Below, one piece after another: positions 11,164 to 20,963 of a stretch of DNA of 37,704 bases; the stretch's first letter is position 1, and each line of letters begins with the position of its first letter. Made by a program: the position numbers and the translations under genes. Source of the DNA: Chara braunii. Taxonomy: Eukaryota; Streptophyta; Charophyceae; Charales; Characeae. The notes beneath the pieces are model-generated. The model searched no databases. It had not been told where the DNA came from and was given only the letters and a program-made list of their open reading frames with translations. Where the stretch lies: positions 1,596,401 to 1,634,104 of the forward strand of contig BFEA01000202.1 of the NCBI GenBank assembly GCA_003427395.1. The letters are read 5' to 3'.

Positions 11164-11655
11164 CCAGTAGAAGTTATATTTGCTTCCACTCCTGATGAAG
11201 TGGGCGATGTGCTCTCCCCACTTCAAGAGTTGACCGAAGCTATAGACTCTTTAGTCACCCTGCAAACGCATCTTGACCCAGCAATACTCTATTCGTTGGA
11301 TGTGTCTGAGGCCTTAGAGGACTTGCAAAGTGAGTGGTCGGTAAGGGACCCTCGTGAGTCTTGGTTGGAGCTAAGTAGAGGTCCTAAAGGGGAGCACTTT
11401 ATCGTGGAAGTCGATGTAGGTGGCCGCAAATGTGGTGCCTTCGTAGACATTGGCTCTACGCGAAACTTCATAAGTCGCGACTGCGTTGAGAGACTGCTCC
11501 TAGGGGACTGGGTGCAGCGCTGGGGTAGATATGTAGCCTCTACCGTAGCCAACAAAGAGCGTATGGTGGTTGGTGACGACTACGTTAAGGACGTAGTCTG
11601 CACCTTCTATTATGGAGGTGGGGAACTTGATCATAAGATTTTGTTCCTAGTTAGC
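11164..11655 (+). pseudogene. E1 aspartic protease, catalytic motif altered
   Basis: Open on the frame containing 11200-11682. The retropepsin-like core is GAFVDIGSTRNFISRD at about 11434-11481. The usual D-S/T-G active-site triplet reads D-I-G at 11446-11454 (GAC ATT GGC), one C-to-T step from D-T-G. The strand that follows ends in KILFLVSKP. The protease then runs straight into integrase sequence at about 11656, so RT, RNase H and the front of integrase are missing at this point. It probably once cut the E1 polyprotein; it should now be inactive. Confidence 0.75.
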
Positions 11656-11902
11656 AAGCCAACGAGGAAGCTGAACAAATGAACCAAGTGGTGCAGCATC
11701 TGATGAGGCATTACATTAAGCCCATCCAAGATGACTAAAATGAGAAGTTACCTCTCATTGTCAGCCTATACAACAATGATGTGCACAACACCACCAGCGT
11801 CAGTCCGAATCAGCTACATCTCGGATGGAAGGCTAGATCTGCGCTAGACTCCCTCCTACCTGAAAACCAACCTGCTGCAACTCCTAGAACCATACAATTT
11901 GG
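11656..11902 (+). pseudogene. E1 integrase C-terminal fragment, duplicate copy
   Basis: These 247 bases match 21452-21698 at a constant offset of 9796, with about nine substitutions by eye. They encode the part after the catalytic Glu (QMNQVVQHL) through NQLHLGWKARSALD to the residues before a basic tail. Both copies share the same TAA stop (11736-11738 here, 21532-21534 there). The fragment abuts the protease on its left and, after a short GGACATTTTG, the E2 3' LTR on its right. It is a misplaced second copy, not part of a continuous pol gene. Confidence 0.85.
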
Positions 11903-11910
11903 ACATTTTG

Positions 11911-12884
11911 TGCAATCAGATTCACTTTCTTCTTCGCTTCGCATGCATACAAACAGATGGTGATTCACACTGGCGCATAGCGCCCAACTCAAAGCTCAAA
12001 GATATGGAAACCAATAACACACTTCAGATGCAAACTCGCTTCAACATGCTATGGTGCACCAACACCTATTCCCAACTCTCGTCACTGTGTCCAACACCAC
12101 TGTTCACTCACACTCCAACTCTGGATCACCCTGGATATCCCACACGCAACCCACGGTACACTTGCACACTCGCACACGCCACTCTCTCTCCTATCAGCTA
12201 TGGCGGCTATGGCCGCTGCCTACCCTATTGCTATGGCTAAGCTTCCTTCTCGCCCACTTCGTCTTCGGGCCTACTGCAGACCACCTCGCACAAGTTGTCG
12301 TAGCAGCGCTTCCGCATGGCTTACGCAGGGATGAATGAATGGTTGGGCGCTGCCTCTTGATTTATACTTTTGTAACTCCTTGGTCTGCCTCTTTCCATCG
12401 GCCCATGGTGCACACAGTCCCTCATGGTACTTGCTGGACTGGACTGGGACTGATTGGACCAGTACCGCTGACTGCATGAGTTTGCACTGCCAACTCGATG
12501 CAGTCGCACTGCCGACGTAACGTAGTTGGGCTCACCACTTGCCCGCTTGCCTCTGACTAAAACGTGAGACCGCTTCAAAGGCCACTTCCGGAACTTCCTG
12601 AAGTTTGTGGACTTGGCCTTTCGGGTACTGTAGCAGCTACGACCTTGACCTTTCAGAATACCTACAGCTACGACCTCTATAGAGTTGTGACCCCTACTCG
12701 ACAGACCTATGGATCGAATCCCTACATCCACATAGTCCTATGACAAACAAACAACAACTAACGAAACACAGGTCACGGGTTCAACACTCAAGGGTCAACT
12801 CGATACTGTACATGGGTAAGGTAAGGTCTGGTGATCGAACCCTGGGATCTGCATCTGCCTCTGCAAAGGTGAAAACCGTTTCAC
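11911..12884 (-). repeat. E2 3' LTR
   Basis: 974 bp, matching 19897-20963 except for a replaced block (43 bases at 12644-12686 against 139 bases at 20628-20766). Termini are TG and CA on the minus strand. Inside lies a TATA box (minus-strand GTATAAAT at 12367-12360). Confidence 0.92.
12360..12367 (-). promoter_or_regulatory. TATA box in E2 3' LTR
   Basis: The minus strand reads GTATAAATCAAG. The same site occurs in the other LTR at 20343-20350. Position inside a retrotransposon LTR fits the U3 promoter; transcription would start roughly 25-30 bases toward lower coordinates (inference). Confidence 0.55.
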
Positions 12885-12897
12885 TCCCGCCGGCCTA
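12885..12897 (-). promoter_or_regulatory. E2 polypurine-like tract
   Basis: On the minus strand AGGCCGGCGGGAG directly precedes the LTR start TGAAACGG. It is purine-rich but interrupted by C residues, so position supports it more than composition. In this family it primes plus-strand DNA synthesis. Confidence 0.5.
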
Positions 12898-12921
12898 AAT
12901 TCGAGGTCCTCCGAGAATAAC

Positions 12922-14235
12922 TCAGTCCAAGGCAGGACCTTTACCCTTCTTTTCTCGCTCGTAGGCTCTCACTACGTCGGGAGCTGATTTTAGCAGTTCA
13001 ATCCTAGTAAACCAGCGATCGTCCTCGGGTTCCTGGTACGCAAATCGAACCTTATACTGCTTTTGTGGACGACCTCTACCTCCTGCTCTGAATACGTCTT
13101 CACCTACAATGCCGTCAATGTCGTATCTTCCATCCATGTCCGGAGGGATCATGGATCTTCTAGATTGAAATTGTTGGCTTGTGATACATGGTAACAACTT
13201 TGACGCATGAAACACGGGGTAGGTATGGAGGTGTGCTGGAATCTCTACTGTGTAGGACGGTCCATCCTCTCCGCCCTTGACTTCTAGGACTGACCACGGT
13301 CCTCTATATGTTGGCAATAGCTTTTGTGATATGTTCTCCTCAGGAGCAAATTCTTTACACTTGACCCAGACTAAGTCGCCTACTTGACACTGCAATGGGC
13401 GACGGTGCTTGTTGGCTTGCTCTATCATTCTATGTTGGGCCTTCCTGAGGTTCTCTACAACGGTAGCTAACTCTTTCCCGTGCTGTAATGCAAACTCCCT
13501 AGTACCGGGCGGTAGCCTTTGAATCTGATCCCGATTAAGTCCTTCGGACGGCCTGCGTGGTCTGAAAGACTTATGTAGCTCGTTGGGAGTGCGACATATG
13601 GCTAAATGCACGTTGTTGTTATAAGCACTGGCTACCTTTGGGAGCATCTCATCCCAGTTAACTTGATCAGGTCTAATGTACATCCTCAAAACTTGTTGCA
13701 GGACCTTATTCATTTGTTCAGTCTGACCGTTAGTCTCTAGATGACGGCAAGATGACATCAGCAACTTGGAGCCATAGACTTTCATCAACTCCTGCCAGTT
13801 CTGACTAGTGAACCAGGTGTCTCTATCACTAACTATAGACAGTGGAATCCCGTGTTCACTGTCCCAATGATCAAAGAACTTTTGAATAACTAATTTTGTG
13901 CACGCCTCTGAGGGCAAAGGAACAAAAACAACATACTTACTGAACCTGTCAACTATTACCATGACTTGGCTCTTGTCGTGCCTACTCTTGACATGGGTGT
14001 CCATAAAGTCAATGGACACTGAATCTCTTGGCTGATCAGGAATAGGCAAGGGCCTGAGAAGACCTAGAGGGGCACGCGTAGAGGTCTTATTTCTCTTGTA
14101 GACCTTGCAACTGCGAACATACTCTATGCAGTCGGCCTTCATCCCAGGCCATATGTATGCGCGTATGAGGTTAGCTAGAGTCTTTTGTCAACCAATATCC
14201 CGCAGTATCGTGGCATTCCCCTAGGATCAAACTAC
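12922..14235 (-). pseudogene. E2 integrase with C-terminal chromodomain
   Basis: Inserts the element's DNA. Bases 14142-12922 are open for 406 codons. The catalytic core is complete: Asp in SVSIDFMDTH, Asp in IVSDRDTWFT, then 35 residues to Glu in NGQTEQMNK (D,D-35-E). Nearby changes look mutational (TW for TR, SSCRHLET). After a basic GDLVWVK fold comes a C-terminal chromodomain-like segment (DIDGIVGEDV, KQYKVRFAY, EPEDDRWF), which in chromoviruses steers insertion to marked chromatin. The N-terminal zinc-binding part (14235-14143) is frameshifted: in the RNase H frame the second His is replaced (HDTAGYW), and one Cys reads Tyr in SCKVYKRN. It is therefore damaged at the front but has an intact catalytic triad. 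Confidence 0.9.
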
Positions 14236-15892
14236 CGATCTCTTCACTGTTAGGAACGCACAATCGGTCGACTACGTTAGTCTTCTCGAATAGCAGCCCA
14301 TCAGTAGTGCGGTAGTCTGGTTCGGACTCTAGGGCCTCCTTTACTCTCTTGAGGAGGTCACCATAGATAGGGTCCTGCGCATAGGCCTCTCTAACTTTCT
14401 GCCGCAGGTCTCTCCCTATATCCAAATAATGAACTATTGCTCCAAAGTAGTCAACTCTCCTACTCAGAGCATCCACAACTACATTATACTTCCCTTTGAC
14501 TGGCTTAAGCTCAAAGTCATATTGGTCTAACTTTGTGGCCCACCTAGTAAGCTTAGGTGTCATCTTGGCCTGCGAGTTCAGCCACCTTAATGTCTCGTGG
14601 TCTAAGTAGACTTTGGAGTGTCTCCCAAGCAAGTAGTGCTTCCAGTGTTCTAATGCTTGCCTGAGAGCGTAGAGTTCCCTCTCGTAGGTAGATGTCGCTA
14701 CCTTCTCTTAAGGCATCCTAGCAGACATGCACTCTACGGGTCTATATTTGTTGGCATCGTCTTGCTGTAATACAACACCTATACCATACTGGCTCGCGTC
14801 AGTGGTGACGACGAAAGGTAAGGACGGATCGGCTACCTTAAGGACCGGGTACTCTATCAACGCCTGCTTCAACTTCTTCATAGAAGACGTGCAGTCCTTG
14901 TCCCATCTCCAGATGGTTTCTTTCTTCAACAACCTGCGAAGGGGTGCAGCGATGGTGGAGAAGTTTCTCACAAACTTCCTATAATAGTTAGCTAGGCCTA
15001 AGAACGACCGCAACTCTGTCAACGTACGGGGTGTAGGCCAATCTCTAATCGTTGCGATCTTACTATCTTCTGGTTTGATGCCGTCTCCGTCTAAAACATG
15101 GCCTAAATACAGAACTTGGGTATTTTCCCATTCGCACTTCTTTGCGTTGATCTTGAAGTTAGCCTCTCTGAGCTTCTCCAAGACCTGCCTTAGATGACCC
15201 TCATGTTCTTGGAGGGTCCTACTAAACACTAGAATGTCATCTAAGTAGACTACTGCAAACCTGTCTAACCACGACCTAAACAAGTCATGCATACAACGCT
15301 GAAAAGTTGTTGGCGCATTGGTTAGTCCAAAGGACATAACTATAAACTCGTAGTGTCCATATCTAGTCTGGAACGCGGTCTTATACTGATCATCAGGATG
15401 AACCTCTATCTGATGATATCCGGACTTCAAGTCTATCTTTGAAAAATACTTGCAGCCCTACACCCGATCTAAAAGATCATCTATACGGGGCAAAGGCTCC
15501 GCGTTCTTCACGGTGATAGCATTGAGACCCCTATAGTCAATGCACAACTCTCCCTCCTTCTTTGGGACAAATAGAACAGGTGCTCCAAATGGAGACGAAC
15601 TGGGCCTAATCGAACCCTTCTCTAGGAGTTCATCTAACTGCTTGCGCAACTCCTCCAATTACCGCGGGGGCATCCTATACACTGGTCCTTTAGGAGTCCT
15701 GCTGCCAGGTTCGATCCCAATGCGATGCTGGATGGGCCGCGGGACTACCCCTGTAGGCGGCTTAACTAGATCTGTGTCTTCTTCCAGCAGCTTGGCAATA
15801 ACGGGATCTATGGGCTTTTCTTTTTTAGGCTCAGTAACTGGCCTAACATAGGCTACAAAAACCTGTTCTTCTAGCTGCTCCTTCTTCACCAA
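14171..15892 (-). pseudogene. E2 reverse transcriptase and RNase H
   Basis: Copies element RNA into DNA and removes the RNA strand. All parts lie in one frame, with stops at 15659-15661, 15458-15460 and 14708-14710. RT landmarks are [57 protein letters not shown] and the catalytic YLDD in VVYLDDILVFSR at 15247-15236, all intact. The connection reads LRSFLGLANYYRKFV. RNase H starts with TTDASQYGIGVVLQQDD (Asp codon 14800-14798) and continues through TYERELYAL, a DHETLRWL segment and VVDALSRR, so its acidic residues are kept. At least one stop (GTG TAG GGC) fits CAG to TAG. Three stops in about 570 codons mean no full-length product without suppression. Confidence 0.93.
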
Positions 15893-15904
15893 CCTCGCGA
15901 ATGC

Positions 15905-16476
15905 AGAAGCGCTAAGGCAGGGAGTTGTCTACTCCTAACACATGAAACAAACGGGCAGTCTTGACCCCGCCTGACGGGCTAGGGAGCATACACTCGTGCT
16001 CTCTCAAATGGAGCGTGGCCCCGACTGCCTCTCCCCAGTCCATTCCTAAGACTATATCGAAGGGAAGGCTATCCTCTATGAGGAGAGTCAGAGAATGGAG
16101 AACTTTCTCCACTTTCCCATCTTTCTCTAGGCGAAAGTACGCCTGGACTCCCTCACGTAATCCTCTATTGATTGTCTGCGAGGATACTCACTATGGGGTC
16201 TGTTGACTTCTGGACTTTTAGCCCCAATTTCAACTTCTGCAGCGCCTTTCTACTAATATAGCTGCGCGTGGCCCCACTAGCTACTAGGGCCCCTACTCTC
16301 TACGTCCACTAAAACTAGTTGTCCCCTACTCTCCTTCTTCATCTTGGCCCAGGCGGGCATTCTCTCCTTTAACTCATCGGCCACGCCTGTGAGGGAAGTG
16401 ACTAGAGAGACTCTGACACAAGCCGTCTCTGGACAGCTATCTAGGCACCGGCCTGCAACCTCTGCCATCGACACAT
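15905..16476 (-). pseudogene. E2 aspartic protease region, catalytic Asp lost
   Basis: Linker sequence with DELKERMPAWAKMKKE leads to a retropepsin active-site region at about 16290-16250 reading LVASGATRSYIS. The usual catalytic Asp of D-S-G is Ala (GCT at 16281-16279). The reading frame changes twice, and a stop follows ILADNQ. The distal half, with SLPFDIVLGMDWGEA and ATLHLREHECMLPSPS, is open at 16112-15912. Family knowledge: this dimeric aspartic protease matures Gag-Pol. With the Asp changed and the frame broken it cannot work. Confidence 0.8.
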
Positions 16477-16548
16477 GTGGTGTGGGAGTTTCTTGTCGGC
16501 TCGCCCTCGCTTCCCCGCATGGCCTTGTGGTAGGGGCAGTTGCTACCC

Positions 16549-18540
16549 CTACTGGCGGTTGCCTTTTGACCCCTGGGCAGCCGAACAGGCCTCTCTATAC
16601 TTTGAATAATATTTAATGATGTGGCCAGGGTCACCGCAATATATGCACTGCCCCTGATCCACACGTTGTTGCCATAAGCGCTAGTCCAAGCCCAAGTCTT
16701 CCCAAGGCCGACCCTGTGGCAGCCCTGGGTGCCAACCGCCTCTCCAAGAGGGTGCCCTATTTCCCCTATTCGGTGACCTATTCCCTCTATTAGGTGACCC
16801 ATTCCCTGAACGGTTTTGCGGGGGATCTTGAACCCTTCCTCCCACTTGGCAGTTTCCTCCTCTACCGCCAACCCCCTGATCGCTCTGGGAACGACCCCCT
16901 GAGGCCCGACCCCCTTGGCCCTGGCCTCTACCTCCTCCTTGCGGCCTCCCTCCACCCGCGACAGCAGCATAGGTCCTCCCCTGACTAACACTATTGTCCT
17001 CTTCTTCAAGCCCCCACTCAATCAGCTCGTAGGGGACTTCGTGTACACCACCCTCATCTAAAGTAAGGATCAAGCGATCCTTGGTCTTGACTTGTCCTGA
17101 GATGGTGCGACCTTTCCACTTTTTTCCCTTGTCTAGGTCCTTATGCCAAAAAGTGGAGATTGACATGGACCACACTTCAAAGGCTACCAGTTCCCTGCTC
17201 AAAGCGTCGTCGGTCATGGTAGGCTGCTGACTCTTCTCAAAGAAATGCCCGCGCAACTCTTCGGGCATCGCACGATAGAAGAGGTTGACCAATTGGGTCT
17301 CAGTGACCCCATGGTCCGGGACGGCGACTAGCTCGTCCATCAGACCCTTGAGTGCTCTAGCACTCTTCCACTGGTGAGAGTGGATGGTTTGCAATCTATC
17401 AGAGGCTTTGACACTGCGTGAGACATCTGCGAATCGTTCACGTAGTAATTTAAGGAAGCCAATGAGGGGAGTGAACGCATAATAAGCAATTAAATCATCA
17501 TTACAGTTGGCGGCGTGACACAAGTAACGTGCGAAGCTCGCTGCTTCGTCTCGGAGGGCATGGATGGCTATAAGGACATGCTCGTCCGGGGAGACCTTCT
17601 ACAAATGTGCATAGGTTTTGACATTGGCTTCCCAATTGTCAAAATTATCCTCTTTCTTCTCGCTATCGGAGTCAGGGAACTTGACCTTCACAAGCTCCCT
17701 TCGGGGATGTGCTTCCTCCTCCTTGGGAGCAGTCAATCTGGCGCCTTCTATGGCGCCCATGCAATAACGCTCCGCACCCTCTAGGCGGACCTTCCCCTCT
17801 GAGCCCACTTGCGTTGCTAATTCCCTTGCAAAGTCCCCAAGTCCCAGCCGTACAGAGCGCAAGGCAATGTCCTGACCTCTACCAAACAGATATTGTCCTT
17901 CCTGGACCTGGGCCAGGTGCTCTATGTTTCTCGCCATGATCTCCATCTTCCCTAGTAGGTCCACCTGCGTCGCCATCTGCGCTTTTTGCTTCTTTACCTC
18001 CTCCAATGCTTTCGCCGCCTGGCTCGCAGCCTCCATTCTCCTTTTCTTCTCCCTCGTCAGTCGAAACTTCCACTCCATCCTCTTCTCATCTTCTATAGCC
18101 TGCCGCTTGAGTGGGTCTTCTTCTGCATCCCACTCTCTTATGGCTGCCTCTTGTTCTTCCCTGGGCACATACATTAGTGCCTCCTCTTCTTCTCCCAGGG
18201 ATAAACCAGCAACCCACTCCGTAATCTTCTTCTCCATCTGATCTTCCTTTGTTCCACTGGATTCTCCTCTCCCTCCTGTCCTTCGCCTTTCCAGTGGCGG
18301 TTCTTTTTCCTCTTCCTCCTCTTCTACTGCCTTGAGCTTCTCTTCTTCTTCTTTCTTTAACCTCTCTTTTTCTCTGGCCATCTCCTCCTCAATCTTCTTC
18401 AACTTCGCCGCCTGTTCTTCTATCAAGGCCTTCTTCTTGGCCTCCTTCTTCTCTCTTCTCTCTTTCAGGATGGCAACGGCCTTCGCATCCTGCTCTGCTG
18501 TATAAGGGGAGGTGCTTGTTCCTGTACGCGTGTCTACCAT
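16549..18540 (-). pseudogene. E2 gag, single frame with two early stops
   Basis: Gag starts at the ATG at 18540 (MVDTRTGTSTSPYT) and stays in one frame for 664 codons, broken only by TAG at 17599-17601 and TAG at 16681-16683; both fit CAG to TAG. Residues about 15-100 are a very charged Lys/Glu coiled-coil-like region. A capsid-like middle follows (DNWEANVKTYAH, LRERFADVSRS, LVNLFYRAMPEELRG), then a Gly/Arg/Gln-rich tail (GGRPQGGGRGQGQGG and NRGNRSP repeats). The zinc knuckle at 16647-16606 reads CIYCGDPGHIIKYY: the final Cys of C-X2-C-X4-H-X4-C is Tyr. Another in-frame ATG at 18573 is possible; MVDTRTG is the more natural start. Gag would bind and package element RNA. Confidence 0.9.
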
Positions 18541-19149
18541 GGTGACAGATGCACAACCAAGTGACGGTTCCACTCCTCACCACTTAGACGTCCCCCCTGA
18601 CCGACTTACTTAAGATTGACTCAGTCTATGGACCACAGGATCCGTATAGAACCTTGTCAACTATGGTCTCTAGCCTGGACTCTAATACTACAACCTTCAC
18701 TACAGGATTTGTTGCTGACCAGGAGGCATTTAAGGAGATCCCCCGTAACTCCTCAGGAATTCTTTAACGTCGCAAATAGGACGACGTGGTCAGCAGATCC
18801 CCTCCAGGCTTAGACGGCCCGTTGTGCAGCCCACAACTCGGATTTTTGGCCTACCGTGCCACACCAAGCAGCCCGCCGGTCAGTACCGGTCCTTGGGAGG
18901 GTTCGTGTCCTCCGGGACAGTCGAGTCGTCAGACACAGTCTTTAGCCCTACTCAGCCCGTGTGGGTTTGGTCAACGAGGCCCTATCCTTCATACACGGAG
19001 TCCTATCACTTGGACAGAAGAGACTCCATGCAGAAAGAAGAGACAAACAAACCCAGACTCAGCAAGTACCATAGGGTGAGTGCACATCCATAGGGTGAGG
19101 GGATAGGCTAAGGGCTTGGCGAGATTATACCAACTCCAGCTTGGTCAAA

Positions 19150-19671
19150 NNNNNNNNNNNNNNNNNNNNNNNNNNNNNNNNNNNNNNNNNNNNNNNNNNN
19201 NNNNNNNNNNNNNNNNNNNNNNNNNNNNNNNNNNNNNNNNNNNNNNNNNNNNNNNNNNNNNNNNNNNNNNNNNNNNNNNNNNNNNNNNNNNNNNNNNNNN
19301 NNNNNNNNNNNNNNNNNNNNNNNNNNNNNNNNNNNNNNNNNNNNNNNNNNNNNNNNNNNNNNNNNNNNNNNNNNNNNNNNNNNNNNNNNNNNNNNNNNNN
19401 NNNNNNNNNNNNNNNNNNNNNNNNNNNNNNNNNNNNNNNNNNNNNNNNNNNNNNNNNNNNNNNNNNNNNNNNNNNNNNNNNNNNNNNNNNNNNNNNNNNN
19501 NNNNNNNNNNNNNNNNNNNNNNNNNNNNNNNNNNNNNNNNNNNNNNNNNNNNNNNNNNNNNNNNNNNNNNNNNNNNNNNNNNNNNNNNNNNNNNNNNNNN
19601 NNNNNNNNNNNNNNNNNNNNNNNNNNNNNNNNNNNNNNNNNNNNNNNNNNNNNNNNNNNNNNNNNNNNNNN
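19150..19671. other. Assembly gap (522 N)
   Basis: Unknown bases. The gap ends directly at a CT run, so it probably sits in or next to a longer microsatellite. Its true length is not known from this record. Confidence 0.99.

Positions 19672-19722
<51 letters not shown>
19672..19722. repeat. (CT)n microsatellite beside the gap
   Basis: Perfect CT dinucleotide run, GA on the coding strand of E2. It lies in the E2 leader and may be longer than assembled. Confidence 0.98.
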
Positions 19723-19725
<3 letters not shown>

Positions 19726-19883
19726 TTGTTGTTGTCTTCTGTGCAGGTACGTGTCACCTTCTTTTGCAGCGCAGCTATGGCGAACCTTTTCTTCACGGTG
19801 GCGCACTTCAGCTATGGCGCCCTATGATGGCGCGCGTCTCTCCCCTGCTGCAAGGGCGATGGCGCGTGAGATAGCGGGTACCA

Positions 19884-19895
19884 GCTCTGATACCA
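19884..19895 (-). promoter_or_regulatory. E2 primer binding site (tRNA-iMet type)
   Basis: The minus strand reads TGGTATCAGAGC, the standard 12-base complement of the 3' end of plant initiator tRNA-Met. It lies one base after the LTR end GATTGCA. Its place and strand fix E2's orientation and its 5' LTR boundary. Confidence 0.93.
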
Positions 19896-20342
19896 GTGCA
19901 ATCAGACTCACGTTCTTCTTCGCTTCGCATGAATACAAACAGATGGTGATTCACACTGGCGCGTAGCGCCCAACTCAAAGCTCAGAGATATGGAAACCAA
20001 GAACACAGCTCGGATGCAAACTCGCTTCAACAGGCTATGGTGCACCAACACCTATACATCCCAACTCTCGTCACTGTGTCCAACACCACTGTTCGCTCAC
20101 ACTTCAACTCTGGATCACCCTGGATATCCCACACGCAACCCACTATACACTCGCACACTCGCACACGCCACTCTCTCTCCTATCAGCTATGGCGGCTATG
20201 GCCGCTGCCTACCCTATGGCTAAGCTTCCTTCTCGCCCACTTCGTCTTCGGGCCTACTGCAGACCACCTCGCACAAGTCGCTGTAGCAGCGCTTCCGCAT
20301 GGCTTACGCAGGAATGAATGAATGGTTGGGCGCTGCCTCTTG

Positions 20343-20350
20343 ATTTATAC
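20343..20350 (-). promoter_or_regulatory. TATA box in E2 5' LTR
   Basis: Minus-strand GTATAAAT, conserved with the 3' LTR copy. As this is the upstream LTR, it would drive the genomic transcript of E2 toward lower coordinates. Confidence 0.6.
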
Positions 20351-20627
20351 TTCTGTAACTCGTTGTTCTGCCTCTTTCCATCGGGCCATGGTGCACACAG
20401 TCCCTCATGGTACTTGCTGGACTGGACTGGGACTGATTGAACCAGTACCGCTGACTGCATGAGTTTGCACTCCCAACTCGATGCAGTTGCACTGCCGACG
20501 TAACGTAGTTGGGCTCACCACTTGCCCACTTGCCTCTGACTAAAACGCGAGACCGCTTCGAAAGGCCACTTCCGGAACTTCCGGAAGTTTGTGGACTTGG
20601 CATTTCGGGTACTGTAGCAGCTACGAC

Positions 20628-20766
20628 GGTGCAAATACCGTCTAAGTACGGCGGCAAAAAAATAAAAGACATTGAATCCTGGATCAGCTCCATGAGGGCA
20701 TACTTCGAGGTGCTGGGGACTCAGCCAGAGACCCAGCCAGTGATCATGGGAATGAATGTTGAGTCT
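20628..20766 (+). pseudogene. Gag-like fragment embedded in the E2 5' LTR
   Basis: The plus strand encodes IKDIESWISSMRAYFEVLGT followed by QPVIMGMNVE, resembling the start of a Ty3/gypsy capsid domain. It is antisense to E2 and absent from the other E2 LTR, where 12644-12686 holds 43 different bases. Flanking LTR sequence matches on both sides (CAGCTACGAC before, GTGACCCCTACTCGAC after). It is a fragment of another element captured into an LTR. Confidence 0.7.
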
Positions 20767-20963
20767 GTGACCCCTACTCGACAAACCTACAGATCGAATC
20801 CCTACATCTACACAGTCCTATGACAGACAAACAACAACTAACGAAACACAGGTCACGGGTTCAACACTCAGGGGTCAACTGGATATTGTACATGGGTAAG
20901 GTAAGGTCTGGTGATCAAACCTGGGGATCTGCATCTGCCTCTGCAAAGGTGAAAACCGTTTCA

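Larger units (their letters stand above)
18541..19883 (-). other. E2 leader between gag and primer binding site
   Basis: Untranslated leader of E2. It includes unremarkable sequence (18600-19149), the assembly gap and a CT run. Open frames that cross the N gap are artefacts. Short TCAGCTATGGCG-type repeats near 19779-19820 resemble TCAGCTATGGCGGCTATGG in the LTR at 20182-20200. Confidence 0.7.
11911..20963 (-). mobile_element. E2: near-complete Ty3/gypsy chromodomain LTR retrotransposon
   Basis: Read on the minus strand the order is LTR (20963-19897), primer binding site, leader, gag, protease, RT, RNase H, integrase, chromodomain, short polypurine-like tract, LTR (12884-11911). Protease-RT-RNase H-integrase is the Ty3/gypsy (Metaviridae) order. 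The two LTRs are directly repeated, begin TGAAACGG and end GATTGCA (TG...CA). In 12001-12240 they differ by about ten substitutions and two small indels, so this is not a fresh insertion. The outer five bases (TTTTG at 11906-11910 and GTCAT at 20964-20968) do not match, so no target duplication is visible. Coding regions contain stops, frameshifts and lost catalytic or zinc-binding residues. Confidence 0.93.
19897..20963 (-). repeat. E2 5' LTR with an internal replaced segment
   Basis: 1067 bp, directly repeated with 11911-12884. It is longer because 139 bases at 20628-20766 stand where the other LTR has 43 unrelated bases. A TATA box sits at 20350-20343 on the minus strand. Termini are TG...CA. 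It is followed on the minus strand by the primer binding site. Confidence 0.93.

Noticed and set aside
12335-12731. Open frames inside the E2 LTR
   Set aside because: Both LTRs carry them with different indels, and they have no domain; LTR sequence explains them.
16437-17021. 194-codon minus-strand frame overlapping E2 gag
   Set aside because: It is a shadow of gag in another frame; the zinc knuckle and RG-rich tail lie in the gag frame.
19108-19874. Long open frames crossing the N gap
   Set aside because: Frames made of unknown bases plus CT dinucleotides; artefact of the gap.
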